A stretch of 64,000 bases of DNA from Gammaproteobacteria bacterium. GTDB taxonomy: Bacteria > Pseudomonadota > Gammaproteobacteria > Pseudomonadales > Halieaceae. The translations under genes were made by a program, and so were the position numbers. Numbering within the stretch: position 1 is the stretch's first letter; each line of letters opens with the position of its first letter. Under the pieces are notes generated by a model. The model saw nothing but the letters and a program-made list of their open reading frames with translations, did not search any database and was not told the DNA's origin. Of the stretch, positions 9,656 to 19,496 are shown piece by piece. Location: positions 288,567 through 352,566 of the forward strand of contig JAHEKX010000007.1 of assembly GCA_024644535.1 (NCBI GenBank). Direction: 5' to 3'.

Positions 9656-10551
9656 AATCTCGCCCGCTGTGCCTTACAAAATTAATACTAACCCTATACT
9701 TCGCCATCTGCTCGCCAGTGGTTTTGGCGGAAATAGCCGTGATCGACGATGCGGGTAAAACCGTTCGACTAGAACGATACGCACAGCGTATCGTGGCGCT
9801 GTCGCCTCACATTACCGAAAATCTATTCGCCGCGGGTCTGGGAACGCGAATCGTTGCCACAGTGGCTCACGCCGATTATCCCGCGCAAGCCAAAGCACTG
9901 CCGCGAATTGGAGGCTACAACAGTCTGAACCTGGAGGCTTTAATACAACTACAACCGGATTTGATCATTACCTGGGGGAGCGGAATAAGTTATGAATCAC
10001 AGGCAAAATTACACGCCCTAGGAATTCCTATCTATATCAGTGAGCCTGAAACAATAGAGGGGATTCAAGAGAATATAGAAGACTTTGCATTACTTGGCGG
10101 ACTCACACAAAATAACGTACCGGTACTAGGTACATTCACACAAGTGCTGGCTAAATATCCGAAGCGAGACGCAACCGCAACCGTATTTTACCAAATCTGG
10201 AATGAGCCCATTCAAACTCTAAATGGCGTTCATATTGCGAATGATGTTTTCTCACGCTGCGGTTTATACAATGCCTTTGCCACGTCCCACAGCGTGGCAC
10301 CAACGCTAAGCGTGGAAAGCGTCATCACCGCGAGCCCCGATGTAATCATTGCAAGTGGCTTGGGTAACGAACGACCACCCTGGCTCGACCGCTGGACAAA
10401 ATACAGCAGCATAAGCGCAGTTAAAAGCGGTGCTTTGTATGCACTAAACCCTGACTTGCTGCAACGACCGACACCACGCATTTTGGACGGGCTTACGCAG
10501 ATTTGTAGTTGGTCTAGTCAGCTTCGCGCGTCAAACCCAAACGTTCACTGA
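9652..10551 (+). CDS. btuF: Cobalamin-binding periplasmic protein
   Basis: Signal peptide MKSRPLCLTKLILTLYFAICSPVVLA; RIVALSPHITENLFAAGLG; GGYNSLNLEALIQLQPDLIITW; track ORF start 9532 lies within btuD, ATG at 9652 more plausible. Confidence 0.85.
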   Translation: MKSRPLCLTKLILTLYFAICSPVVLAEIAVIDDAGKTVRLERYAQRIVALSPHITENLFAAGLGTRIVATVAHADYPAQAKALPRIGGYNSLNLEALIQLQPDLIITWGSGISYESQAKLHALGIPIYISEPETIEGIQENIEDFALLGGLTQNNVPVLGTFTQVLAKYPKRDATATVFYQIWNEPIQTLNGVHIANDVFSRCGLYNAFATSHSVAPTLSVESVITASPDVIIASGLGNERPPWLDRWTKYSSISAVKSGALYALNPDLLQRPTPRILDGLTQICSWSSQLRASNPNVH

Positions 10552-11722
10552 CGGTGGCAGTGAATACAACGTCAGTGCTGCTATTCAAAGCTGTTTCAGC
10601 ACTATCTTGCACAACGCTTATCACGAAGCCGACCGCCACTACTTGCATAGCGACATCGGCTGATATTCCGAACAAACCGCAAGCCAAAGGAATGAGTAGC
10701 AAGCTCCCAGACGGAACACCGCTGGCACCACACGCCGCCAATGCCGCAACAACACACAACAGCAAACTACTCACAAATCCAACCTCAATGCCCAGTGTAT
10801 TCACCGCGGCAAGGGTCAGTACCGTAATGGTGATAGCCGCACCGGCCATGTTAATGGTCGCGCCCACAGGTATGGTAACGCTATAGAGCGAGCTAGGAAG
10901 CCCCAACCGCTCAGCCAAGGCCAAATTCACAGGAATGTTAGCGGCGGATGAGCGCGTAAAAAAAGCGGTAATACCAGAATCTCGAAGGCAGGCCAGTATC
11001 AGTGGATAAGGGTTTTTTCCCGTCAATAAGGCTACGATAAGTCCATTGACCCCGAAAGCTACAAGCACCATAGCACCGACCAACAGCAGAGCGAGGTTCA
11101 CATAATCAAACAACGCGTCGATACCCACGCGCGCCACGGTAACACTGACCAGCCCGAAAATCCCAACAGGGGCGAGCTGAATGATCCAGCGCACAATTTC
11201 AGTCAAACGTTCCGATACTGAGGCAAGGGCATGACGAATATTATCGGGGGCACTGCGGAAACTAATACCAAACAATAGACCCCAGACAAGACAAGCTAAA
11301 AAATTGGCTTCTATCAAGGCATTTATTGGGTTATCTACCATGCGTTTCAATACGTCGGCTAATACAGCAAGCACCGAACCAGGTGGATTACCATCTACAG
11401 CGCTGAGTAAGTGGAGCTGTTGAGGAAACATAAGGCTCAACAGCAAAGCTACGACCGCAGCGCCAACGGTGCCCAACAAGTACAATAGTACGGTTAGGCT
11501 TATCGCTGGGCGCGACGTTTGAGTGCGTTGCAAATTGGCCAAGGCCGAAGTCACTAAAACCAACACCAACATAGGTGCAATGGCCTTTAACAAGCCCACG
11601 AATAATTCACCAAGAATACCCGCTTCTTGACCCAAAGCAGGCGCAAAAACACCCAAGGTGACACCTAAAATAACGCCAACAGCGATACGCAAGACTAGCT
11701 TTTTAGAATCAAACAGTGCCAT
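10514..11722 (-). CDS. sstT: Serine/threonine:sodium symporter (DAACS family)
   Basis: LGQEAGILGELFVGLLKAIAPMLVLVLVTSALANLQ; FTRSSAANIPVN; internal ATG at 11722 fits the family N-terminus (MALFDSKKLVLRIAVG). Confidence 0.9.
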   Translation of the reverse strand: MALFDSKKLVLRIAVGVILGVTLGVFAPALGQEAGILGELFVGLLKAIAPMLVLVLVTSALANLQRTQTSRPAISLTVLLYLLGTVGAAVVALLLSLMFPQQLHLLSAVDGNPPGSVLAVLADVLKRMVDNPINALIEANFLACLVWGLLFGISFRSAPDNIRHALASVSERLTEIVRWIIQLAPVGIFGLVSVTVARVGIDALFDYVNLALLLVGAMVLVAFGVNGLIVALLTGKNPYPLILACLRDSGITAFFTRSSAANIPVNLALAERLGLPSSLYSVTIPVGATINMAGAAITITVLTLAAVNTLGIEVGFVSSLLLCVVAALAACGASGVPSGSLLLIPLACGLFGISADVAMQVVAVGFVISVVQDSAETALNSSTDVVFTATVSERLGLTREAD

Positions 11723-11841
11723 AACGACCCCTTTATAAGTGTTGAGCGCGAGCATAACACAGGCCTGAAACAATACGCATGGGTGTAGCGATTTTCGCCA
11801 GATCTGTTAGTGTTGCTGTGTTTTAAAAGAGGACTTAAATA

Positions 11842-13119
11842 ATGAAACCAGAAACAATTGCACTACACACTGGCTACGATGGAGACCCAGCGACAAACGC
11901 AGCCACTACGCCCATTTACCAAACGACATCTTATACCTTTAACGATACGCAACATGGTGCAGACTTATTCGACTTAAAAGTACCCGGCAACATCTATAGC
12001 CGTATCATGAACCCGACTAACGCCGTTTTGGAAGCGCGCCTAGCGGCTCTCGAAGGCGGAGTTGGTGCACTTGCGGTGGCCTCAGGCATGGCGGCTATCC
12101 GCTACGCCATCGAAGCGATTGCCGAAGTTGGAACGAACATCGTAAGCACCTCACAACTATACGGTGGCACCTACAATTTATTCGCCCACACATTTCCTCG
12201 GCAAGGCATTGAAACACGCTTTGTCGCAGCGGACGATTTCGACAGGATTGCCTCACTAATCGATGAAAATACTCGCGCCTTGTTCTGCGAATCCATCGGT
12301 AACCCTGCAGGCAATATCGTGGACATCCGGCGCTGGGCCGATATCGCACATGCCGCTGGCGTACCCCTGATCGTCGACAACACAGTGGCAACTCCGCTCT
12401 TGTGTCGAGTTTTTGATCATGGCGCGGACATCTCGGTTCACTCGCTGACCAAATATATTGGCGGCCACGGCACGACAATTGGCGGAGCCATTGTCGATTC
12501 CGGAAGGTTCGACTGGGCTGGAAACAAAGACCGCTTTAAAATTTTGAACGAGCCCGACCCCTCTTATCATGGCGTGGTGTATACCGAGGCCTTGGGGCCC
12601 GCCGCCTTCATAGGTCGCTGTCGTGTCGTGCCCTTACGTAATACCGGGGCTGCATTATCAGCACAATCGGCTTTTCAAATCATGCAGGGCTTAGAGACGC
12701 TCGCTCTTAGAATGGAACGCCACTGCGAGAACACCGAAGCCGTCGCTGCACATTTACAGCAGCATCCAGCAGTCGAGTGGGTGAACTATGCGGCACTGCC
12801 TGATTCGCCCTATCATGAAACTTGCCAAACAATTTGTGGTGGCAAAGCCTCGGGCATTCTGAGCTTTGGCATTAAAGGCGGCAAGGAATCCGGCGCTAAG
12901 TTCATTGATGCTCTGCAACTCATCTTGCGCTTGGTAAATATCGGTGATGCAAAATCACTCGCCTGCCACCCTGCCACCACAACGCACCGACAGCTGAACG
13001 CAGAAGAATTAGCCTCTGCCGGTGTAAGTGAAGCGATGGTGCGTTTATCTATCGGCATCGAGCACATCGACGACATCCTTGCGGATGTCGATCAAGCGCT
13101 GACGGCATCTCAAGTCTGA
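11842..13119 (+). CDS. metY: O-acetylhomoserine aminocarboxypropyltransferase / PLP-dependent Cys/Met metabolism enzyme
   Basis: 425 aa; TPIYQTTSYTFNDTQHGADLF, YSRIMNPTNAVLEARLAALEGG, SVHSLTKYIGGHGTTIGG. Confidence 0.9.
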   Translation: MKPETIALHTGYDGDPATNAATTPIYQTTSYTFNDTQHGADLFDLKVPGNIYSRIMNPTNAVLEARLAALEGGVGALAVASGMAAIRYAIEAIAEVGTNIVSTSQLYGGTYNLFAHTFPRQGIETRFVAADDFDRIASLIDENTRALFCESIGNPAGNIVDIRRWADIAHAAGVPLIVDNTVATPLLCRVFDHGADISVHSLTKYIGGHGTTIGGAIVDSGRFDWAGNKDRFKILNEPDPSYHGVVYTEALGPAAFIGRCRVVPLRNTGAALSAQSAFQIMQGLETLALRMERHCENTEAVAAHLQQHPAVEWVNYAALPDSPYHETCQTICGGKASGILSFGIKGGKESGAKFIDALQLILRLVNIGDAKSLACHPATTTHRQLNAEELASAGVSEAMVRLSIGIEHIDDILADVDQALTASQV

Positions 13120-13130
13120 GCTAGCAACAC

Positions 13131-13162
13131 AAAAAAAGGGCGCCATTTAGCGCCCTTTTTTT
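13131..13162. terminator. Bidirectional rho-independent terminator between metY and aceA
   Basis: AAAAAAA-GGGCGC-CATTTA-GCGCCC-TTTTTTT. Confidence 0.95.
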
Positions 13163-13178
13163 GCTCCAGGTAGGACTA

Positions 13179-14777
13179 TTAAGAAAACTGGTTCATCGTA
13201 TTGTCTTTACCCGACGCCTTCAAAGCGCCTTCACCTGAAAAGTACTCTTTGTGGTCATCGCCCATATTTGACCCCGCCATGTCTTGGTGTTTGACACAGG
13301 CAATACCACGACGAATTTCTTGACGCTGCACACCACGCACGTAGGCCAACATACCCTCTTCACCAAAATAGCCTTCGGCCAGGGTATCGGTTGACAGGGC
13401 CGCTGTATGGTAGGTCGGCAGTGTGATCAAATGGTGGAAAACACCCGCTTCACGTGAAGCGTCCGCCTGGAAGGACTGAATCCAACGGTCCGCTTCAACT
13501 GCTAGATCGGAATTATCGTAGTCGATACTCATCAGGGCGCTACGGTCGTAAGCTGACAGGTCTTTACCCTCTGCAGTCCACGCATCGAATACCTGCTGGC
13601 GGAAGTTTAGAGTCCAGTTGAATGAAGGGCTGTTGTTATAAACCAGCTTGGCGTTTGGGATAACCTGGCGGATATCATTGACCATGCCGCCGATTTGACC
13701 AACATGTGGCTTCTCAGTCTCGATCCACAACAAATCAGCGCCGTTCTGCAGGCTGGTAATGCAATCCAAAACGCAGCGCTCTTCACCTGTACCTGCTTTG
13801 AATCGATACAAGCCGTTAGGTAAGCGCACAGGACGGACCAGAGCACCATTCTGCTTCAATATAATGTCGCCTTCGTTCACATCATCGGCACCCATTACCG
13901 GCTCAACCTCTAGGAACGCGTTGTATTTTGAGGCAAGATCACCCGGCTGCGTGCTTACTGGGATTTTCTGGGTTAGACCTGCACCCAATGAATCGGTGCG
14001 CGCAACAATCACCCCATTAGGTACGCCCAACTCCAAAAAAGCGTAGCGAACTGCATTAATTTTAGCCAAAAAATCTTCGTGCGGAACTGTGACTTTGCCG
14101 TCTTGGTGACCACATTGCTTAGCATCTGACACTTGGTTTTCGATTTGGATGGCACAGGCCCCCGCCTCGATCATTTTCTTCGCCAATAAATACGTAGCTT
14201 CTTCGTTTCCGAAGCCGGCATCGATGTCAGCGACAATTGGCACCACATGGGTTTCGTAGTTGTCAATTTTGTCTACGGCCGCTTTTTCCCCAGCCGCGTC
14301 GCCGGCAGATCGCGCCGCATCTAGGTCATGGAATAGATGTCCTAGTTCACGCGCATCAGCCTGGCGTAAAAACGTGTACAGCTCTTCAATTAACGCGGGG
14401 ACCGAGGTTTTCTCGTGCATTGACTGGTCGGGTAAGGGCCCGAACTCAGAGCGAAGCGCAGCAATCATCCAACCGGACAAGTACAAGTAGCGCTTATTGG
14501 TAGTGCCGTGGTGCTTTTTAATCGCAATTAATTTTTGCTGGCCGACAAACCCATGCCAACAGCCCAACGACTGTGTATATTGGCTGCTGTCCGCATCGTA
14601 CTCCGCCATGTCTTTGCGCATGATATCAGCGGTATACCGCGCGATATCCAACCCACTACGAAAGCGGTTTTGCACAGCCATACGAGCAGCGTACTCAGGG
14701 CTTATTGCATCCCACGTTCCGGCTTGCTGACCGATAAGATTAGCGAATTGTTCTACGGTTTCTTTGTATTGGCTCAT
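13179..14777 (-). CDS. aceA: Isocitrate lyase (long, Pseudomonas-type)
   Basis: 532 aa; TESLGCWHGFVGQQK-like QSLGCWHGFVGQQKLIAIKKHHGTTNKRYLYLSGWM; QIENQVSDAKQCGHQDGKV. Confidence 0.92.
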   Translation of the reverse strand: MSQYKETVEQFANLIGQQAGTWDAISPEYAARMAVQNRFRSGLDIARYTADIMRKDMAEYDADSSQYTQSLGCWHGFVGQQKLIAIKKHHGTTNKRYLYLSGWMIAALRSEFGPLPDQSMHEKTSVPALIEELYTFLRQADARELGHLFHDLDAARSAGDAAGEKAAVDKIDNYETHVVPIVADIDAGFGNEEATYLLAKKMIEAGACAIQIENQVSDAKQCGHQDGKVTVPHEDFLAKINAVRYAFLELGVPNGVIVARTDSLGAGLTQKIPVSTQPGDLASKYNAFLEVEPVMGADDVNEGDIILKQNGALVRPVRLPNGLYRFKAGTGEERCVLDCITSLQNGADLLWIETEKPHVGQIGGMVNDIRQVIPNAKLVYNNSPSFNWTLNFRQQVFDAWTAEGKDLSAYDRSALMSIDYDNSDLAVEADRWIQSFQADASREAGVFHHLITLPTYHTAALSTDTLAEGYFGEEGMLAYVRGVQRQEIRRGIACVKHQDMAGSNMGDDHKEYFSGEGALKASGKDNTMNQFS

Positions 14778-14906
14778 TGTTCACCTCTGCGGTTGCCTGT
14801 TAAGTCTGATCTAGGGCTGGCCTAGCTGTCTTGTCACAACATGCTAGGCCGACAGAGGGTATAAATAAAATCAATAGATTTGATTTTTGGTATTCACAGT
14901 ATGAAT

Positions 14907-15935
14907 TTAAAGCTCTAGGCGGTAACGTCTAATCTTTGCAGCTAGCAGCAGCAACCCCACACCTACGACCACGCCCGCTATCTGCTCCGGCCAGGTAGCT
15001 TGAAACATATCCATCATAGAGTCATAGCTTTCGCCACCCGGCAAACACCGCGCCACCCGTTCAGCCAACCAGGAGCTTCCAAGCAACCATCGTTCGGCAA
15101 AAATAGCGCCAGCAGGAAGGCCAAACATCCACAACACCGGGGAATTTTTTGCCCAAGCCGACGCCACCAGACTCCATGCATATAACGGGCAGACAATAAC
15201 AATCATGACTGGCAACTTCAGTGCTGTATTCCTAAAAATCTCAGCAATACTAAACCAACTAAAAGTCGAAACCTGTTCTAATGGCGCCGCTGTCCGCGCT
15301 AGAAAAAAAGCTCCTGCCGCCACAATCACAAGCTGAGTTACTATCGATATCACCGCGTATACAAGCGGCACAGCCAACCCGACAGTGAGGTATTTACTGA
15401 ACACTTCTCGCCGGTCACTAATGGGCATCGAGCGCCAAAACAACACACTCCGGTCGCGTCGATCGTTATACAAGCTACCCGCCAAGTAGTTCACGGAAAT
15501 GGTCCACATGACCAGTAAGAATACAACATTCAGGGCATTCAACACCTGGTTAAACTCTTTCCCATCCTTAAGATCATCAAAGCCTGAAGATAATCTGGGG
15601 GCGCTGAACGTCCAGTCGGCGGCAAAGTCCCACTCTGACTGATCAGCGCCTGCGGAACTAGCGCTGGGATACACCCACTCTCCGACTTGAGAACTGACTT
15701 CAGCCCCTTCAGACGACCGTATTTCAATGTCCACTTTGGCGTCTGGAATTTGATTGGCAACGAACCAGCCGATACCCTCTTCCCAGTCCGAAAACTGGCT
15801 GGCAAACACTGCTCCGCCCCAAGACACAACCGCCAAAAATGCAGCTATGACAATGGGTGTTACCAGAAAAGAACCGCGGTATTCGATAAAGTCACGGCGT
15901 AATAAAGCCTTTGCTGGATTGTAATTAGGATTCAT
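14907..15935 (-). CDS. ABC transporter permease (ABC-2 type)
   Basis: 342 aa, multiple TM segments, VNYLAGSLYNDRRDRSVLFWRSMPISDRREVFSKYL. Confidence 0.8.
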   Translation of the reverse strand: MNPNYNPAKALLRRDFIEYRGSFLVTPIVIAAFLAVVSWGGAVFASQFSDWEEGIGWFVANQIPDAKVDIEIRSSEGAEVSSQVGEWVYPSASSAGADQSEWDFAADWTFSAPRLSSGFDDLKDGKEFNQVLNALNVVFLLVMWTISVNYLAGSLYNDRRDRSVLFWRSMPISDRREVFSKYLTVGLAVPLVYAVISIVTQLVIVAAGAFFLARTAAPLEQVSTFSWFSIAEIFRNTALKLPVMIVIVCPLYAWSLVASAWAKNSPVLWMFGLPAGAIFAERWLLGSSWLAERVARCLPGGESYDSMMDMFQATWPEQIAGVVVGVGLLLLAAKIRRYRLEL

Positions 15936-16789
15936 CGGACACCTCCATCCATAGCGGCCACAAATAAATCAGCGATTGCTGGGGTGTGACACGCACCATA
16001 TTGTTCAAGTTCCTGTCGTGGGACCGAATCAAAAATAAACGCTTGCCCCCCTAAAATATGGCGAGCACCGAAATACCGCAATCGACTCACTAAGGCGGCA
16101 TTTTCCCCTAGCGCATGAACTTCTACGAAGCGATCCTCAAGGGCTGCCATGGGCGCATTCATTAACATTTCGCCGTCTTTCAAAAATACAAAATGCGTCA
16201 GAATGTGCTGGACCTCCTCGACTTGATGAGTGGAAATAACAATCGTGCGCTCAGCATCGAAGTAATCGTTAAGAAGTTGGTCGAAAAACTGCTTCCGATA
16301 CAGGATGTCTAAGCCTAGTGTAGGTTCGTCTAAAATCAGTAGCCGCGCATCGACCGCCAAGGTCAATGCCAAATGCAACTGCACCATCATGCCTTTAGAC
16401 AAAGTACCGATTTTGGCCTTCGCCCCCACCGAGGTTTGCTTCAAAAATCGTTCAGCTTTGGCTCGATTAAATTTGGGCTGAACACCCTCGACATAGGCAA
16501 TTAACTGATCCACCCGCAGCCATCGCGGTAATACGGCCGTATCCGCAATGAAAGCAACGTCCTGCATCAGACCATGCCGCTCGGCACGCGGATCCTTGCC
16601 CAAAACCTCTAGTCGGCCCTCGCTGTGAGTTAAACCTAGCAAAGCTCGTAGCAGAGTGGTTTTACCCGCTCCATTGGGGCCAATTAGGCCAACGATACTA
16701 CCCGCATCTAGGCGCCAATCTAATGACTTGATTGCATAGTTACCCTGATATTGTTTTCTTAGGTTGCTTACTTCAATTACAGTATTCAT
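15932..16789 (-). CDS. ABC transporter ATP-binding protein
   Basis: GLIGPNGAGKTTLLRALLGL; LSKGMMVQLHLALTLAVDARLLILDEPTLGLD; start 16789 (TAATG overlap with upstream gene) preferred to 16822. Confidence 0.88.
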   Translation of the reverse strand: MNTVIEVSNLRKQYQGNYAIKSLDWRLDAGSIVGLIGPNGAGKTTLLRALLGLTHSEGRLEVLGKDPRAERHGLMQDVAFIADTAVLPRWLRVDQLIAYVEGVQPKFNRAKAERFLKQTSVGAKAKIGTLSKGMMVQLHLALTLAVDARLLILDEPTLGLDILYRKQFFDQLLNDYFDAERTIVISTHQVEEVQHILTHFVFLKDGEMLMNAPMAALEDRFVEVHALGENAALVSRLRYFGARHILGGQAFIFDSVPRQELEQYGACHTPAIADLFVAAMDGGVR

Positions 16790-17157
16790 TACTCTTGCTC
16801 CCATTGCGCGAAGCGATCGCACAACTGTCTCGAATTGATCCCCAAGCGTTGGGCTTTGTAATAGATATAAGGTAGGTCTACCTCAAAGAACGTGCGTCTT
16901 AGCGACTGTTGTAACTTCGCCTGTGCGCCTTCGCACACGAAAACACCCACGCCCCGCTTAGTACACAACACTTCTTCTTCAATGAGTGACTGATACGCCT
17001 TATTAACGGTTAAATGGTTGACCCGGAAGTCGCTCGCTAGCTGACGTACCGAGGGAATACTGGTTCCTTCAAGCAAGGACGAATCCGCTATTCGTGAGGC
17101 AATGACTTCAGCGATTTGACGGTAAATAGGTTGATCTGCTCGCCACTCCATGGCCAA
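16789..17157 (-). CDS. GntR-family (YtrA-like) transcriptional regulator
   Basis: 122 aa; PIYRQIAEVIASRIADSSLLEGTSIPSVRQLASDFRVNHLTVNKAYQSLIEE. Confidence 0.9.
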   Translation of the reverse strand: MAMEWRADQPIYRQIAEVIASRIADSSLLEGTSIPSVRQLASDFRVNHLTVNKAYQSLIEEEVLCTKRGVGVFVCEGAQAKLQQSLRRTFFEVDLPYIYYKAQRLGINSRQLCDRFAQWEQE

Positions 17158-17162
17158 TCTCC

Positions 17163-17981
17163 TTAATGTATTTGCTCGAGTTCACCAGAACCCAAGATTG
17201 ACGCAGAAGTGGCATCTGCGGTCCTGTAATACACGCTACCCGAGCCGACTATATTGGCGTTAATCCTGTCAGATGAGTCTATACGCACATCTCCACTGCC
17301 AATAATATTTGCCATGATCGCGCCTGATGAGCATGTCTCTCCGCTAAAATCGCCGCTTCCGGCAATGTTAACGGTTAGGTCATCGACAACATGGCAATCA
17401 TGGCTGACACCAAAATCGCCTGACCCACCAATCGACACCATGGCAGAGCCAGCATTTAAAGTGCCTATGTTAATTGCTCCCGAGCCGGCAATATTCGCCA
17501 CCAAGCGCTCCACATCGAGCGCAGTGGCGTCTACATCGCCCGCACCACCTAGCACAATGGTTAAAGCGGAAAACGCACTGGGATGAAAATACACCGAGCC
17601 AGAACCTTGCAGTTCAACATTCAGCGCCTCGTTCATCTTCATGGGGCGCACAAATATTCGGCCACTACCTCTTAACGTCACCCTTTCGAGCTCAGGAAGT
17701 CGCACCTTGAACTTCACCGGCTCATCGTAATGAAGGCCTTGCTGAGATTTCCCCAAGAACAAGGTGTTGTCGTCTCGTGAGACCAAGGTATCGCCATCTA
17801 GCACCCCTTGAACCTGGACAGAGTAGTCACCCAAACTCAATTCCAGTTCGTGTTTGCCACTTAAAATGACTCTATTAAAGTCATTCAGCTCGTAGGTCTG
17901 TGTGATATCGCCTGCAGAATGTGCGCTGGCTACGCCTAACGCAGCCACGCTGCAAAGAGCGATAATTTGAATGACTCGCAT
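17163..17981 (-). CDS. GIN (DUF2807) domain secreted beta-solenoid protein
   Basis: 272 aa; signal peptide; nine G[SA]G turns at 18-22 residue spacing. Confidence 0.8.
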   Translation of the reverse strand: MRVIQIIALCSVAALGVASAHSAGDITQTYELNDFNRVILSGKHELELSLGDYSVQVQGVLDGDTLVSRDDNTLFLGKSQQGLHYDEPVKFKVRLPELERVTLRGSGRIFVRPMKMNEALNVELQGSGSVYFHPSAFSALTIVLGGAGDVDATALDVERLVANIAGSGAINIGTLNAGSAMVSIGGSGDFGVSHDCHVVDDLTVNIAGSGDFSGETCSSGAIMANIIGSGDVRIDSSDRINANIVGSGSVYYRTADATSASILGSGELEQIH

Positions 17982-18099
17982 AAGTGCCTCCTAAGTAACT
18001 GTTGTGCACGACTATAACAGCGTGAAAGAAGACAGCGAGACGCAGTCGATGAACTGAGCGGATGACCCGCCCAGCCGAGTAAAAAGTCGGTCTAAACCC

Positions 18100-19491
18100 T
18101 TACTTTTTCTTTTTTACGTGCGCCATTAGCCGGCGTTTACGGCTAATTTGGCGCTGGGTCAGTTTGTTTTTCCGACCCGCATACGGGTTCTCTGTGGTAC
18201 GAAATTCAATTTTAATAGGCGTTCCTTCAATACCGAGTTCGCGCCGATAGACATTCTCCAGATAGCGCTCGTACGATGACGGCACTTTGGTAGTCTGGTT
18301 TCCATGCACTACAATACGCGGTGGATTTTGACCACCGGCGTGAGCGTAGCGCAGTTTAATCCGACGACCGTTCACCATTGGCGGCGGGTGATCCGATACC
18401 GCTCCTTCAAGAATACGGGTTAAGTAGTTGGTGCTAAGTTTCTGTGTCGCTGCTAAGTACGCCGTGTTAATCGCTTGATACAGATGCCCTACGCCACTAC
18501 CGTGCAAGGCCGATATGAAGTGCATCTGAGCGAACTCAACGAACTTCAAACGCCGTGATATCGAGTCCTTAATACGATCTTTCTGGTACTCATCTAAGCC
18601 ATCCCACTTGTTGATTACGACGACCAGGGCGCGTCCTGCCTCGATACAATGTCCCAGCAAATGCATATCCTGATCGACAATACCCTCATGCGCGTCCATC
18701 AATAACAGTACGACATTACTGTCATCTATCGCTTTCAGGGTTTTTACAATCGAGAATTTTTCGACGCTTTCGCGCACGTTTTTGCGCCGCCTAACACCGG
18801 CTGTATCAATTAGCGTGTAGTGCTCGCCTTCACGCTCAAAATCGATGTACACACTATCTCTCGTCGTGCCCGGATGATCGTAAACGACGACGCGCTCTTC
18901 GCCCAGCATTCGATTCACTAAAGTGGATTTGCCTACGTTAGGCCTGCCGACGATTGCGACCTTAATGCCGTGATCGAGTTCGGATTCGACATCCTCGTCT
19001 TCTGGGAATGGCGCTAAGACCTCTTCGATCATCGAGCGCACGCCCCTGTTATGGGACGCAGCAATGCGATACAACGGATCAATACCCAGAGCGTAAAAAT
19101 CGCCCATCGCGGTATCGCTGTTCATGCCATCGACTTTATTAACTACAATATGAAAAGGGATACTTTGGCGTCTTAACAGCCCGACTAACTCTTGATCTAC
19201 ACCGGTTAATCCGGCGCGAGCATCCAATATCAGCAAAACTATGTCAGCTTCCTCGGCTGCAGCCATAGACTGTTGCGCCATAGGCAAATCAATGCCGCCT
19301 TCATCGCCAGTGATACCACCGGTATCAATAATTACGTAAGGCCTTTCGCCGACTTTACCTTCACCATATTTGCGATCGCGCGTGAGCCCCGAAAAATCGG
19401 CCACTAACGCATCTCGAGAACGAGTCAACTGATTAAATAAAGTCGACTTCCCGACATTAGGACGCCCCATTAGGGCAATGACCGGTTTCAT
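18100..19491 (-). CDS. der: Ribosome biogenesis GTPase Der (EngA)
   Basis: 463 aa, tandem G domains [14 protein letters not shown] and [15 protein letters not shown]. Confidence 0.97.
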   Translation of the reverse strand: MKPVIALMGRPNVGKSTLFNQLTRSRDALVADFSGLTRDRKYGEGKVGERPYVIIDTGGITGDEGGIDLPMAQQSMAAAEEADIVLLILDARAGLTGVDQELVGLLRRQSIPFHIVVNKVDGMNSDTAMGDFYALGIDPLYRIAASHNRGVRSMIEEVLAPFPEDEDVESELDHGIKVAIVGRPNVGKSTLVNRMLGEERVVVYDHPGTTRDSVYIDFEREGEHYTLIDTAGVRRRKNVRESVEKFSIVKTLKAIDDSNVVLLLMDAHEGIVDQDMHLLGHCIEAGRALVVVINKWDGLDEYQKDRIKDSISRRLKFVEFAQMHFISALHGSGVGHLYQAINTAYLAATQKLSTNYLTRILEGAVSDHPPPMVNGRRIKLRYAHAGGQNPPRIVVHGNQTTKVPSSYERYLENVYRRELGIEGTPIKIEFRTTENPYAGRKNKLTQRQISRKRRLMAHVKKKK

Positions 19492-19496
19492 TGGAT

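Noticed and set aside
11723-11841. Possible SAM riboswitch before metY
   Set aside because: Short spacer without recognisable SAM-I/II/SAH motifs; no RNA call made.
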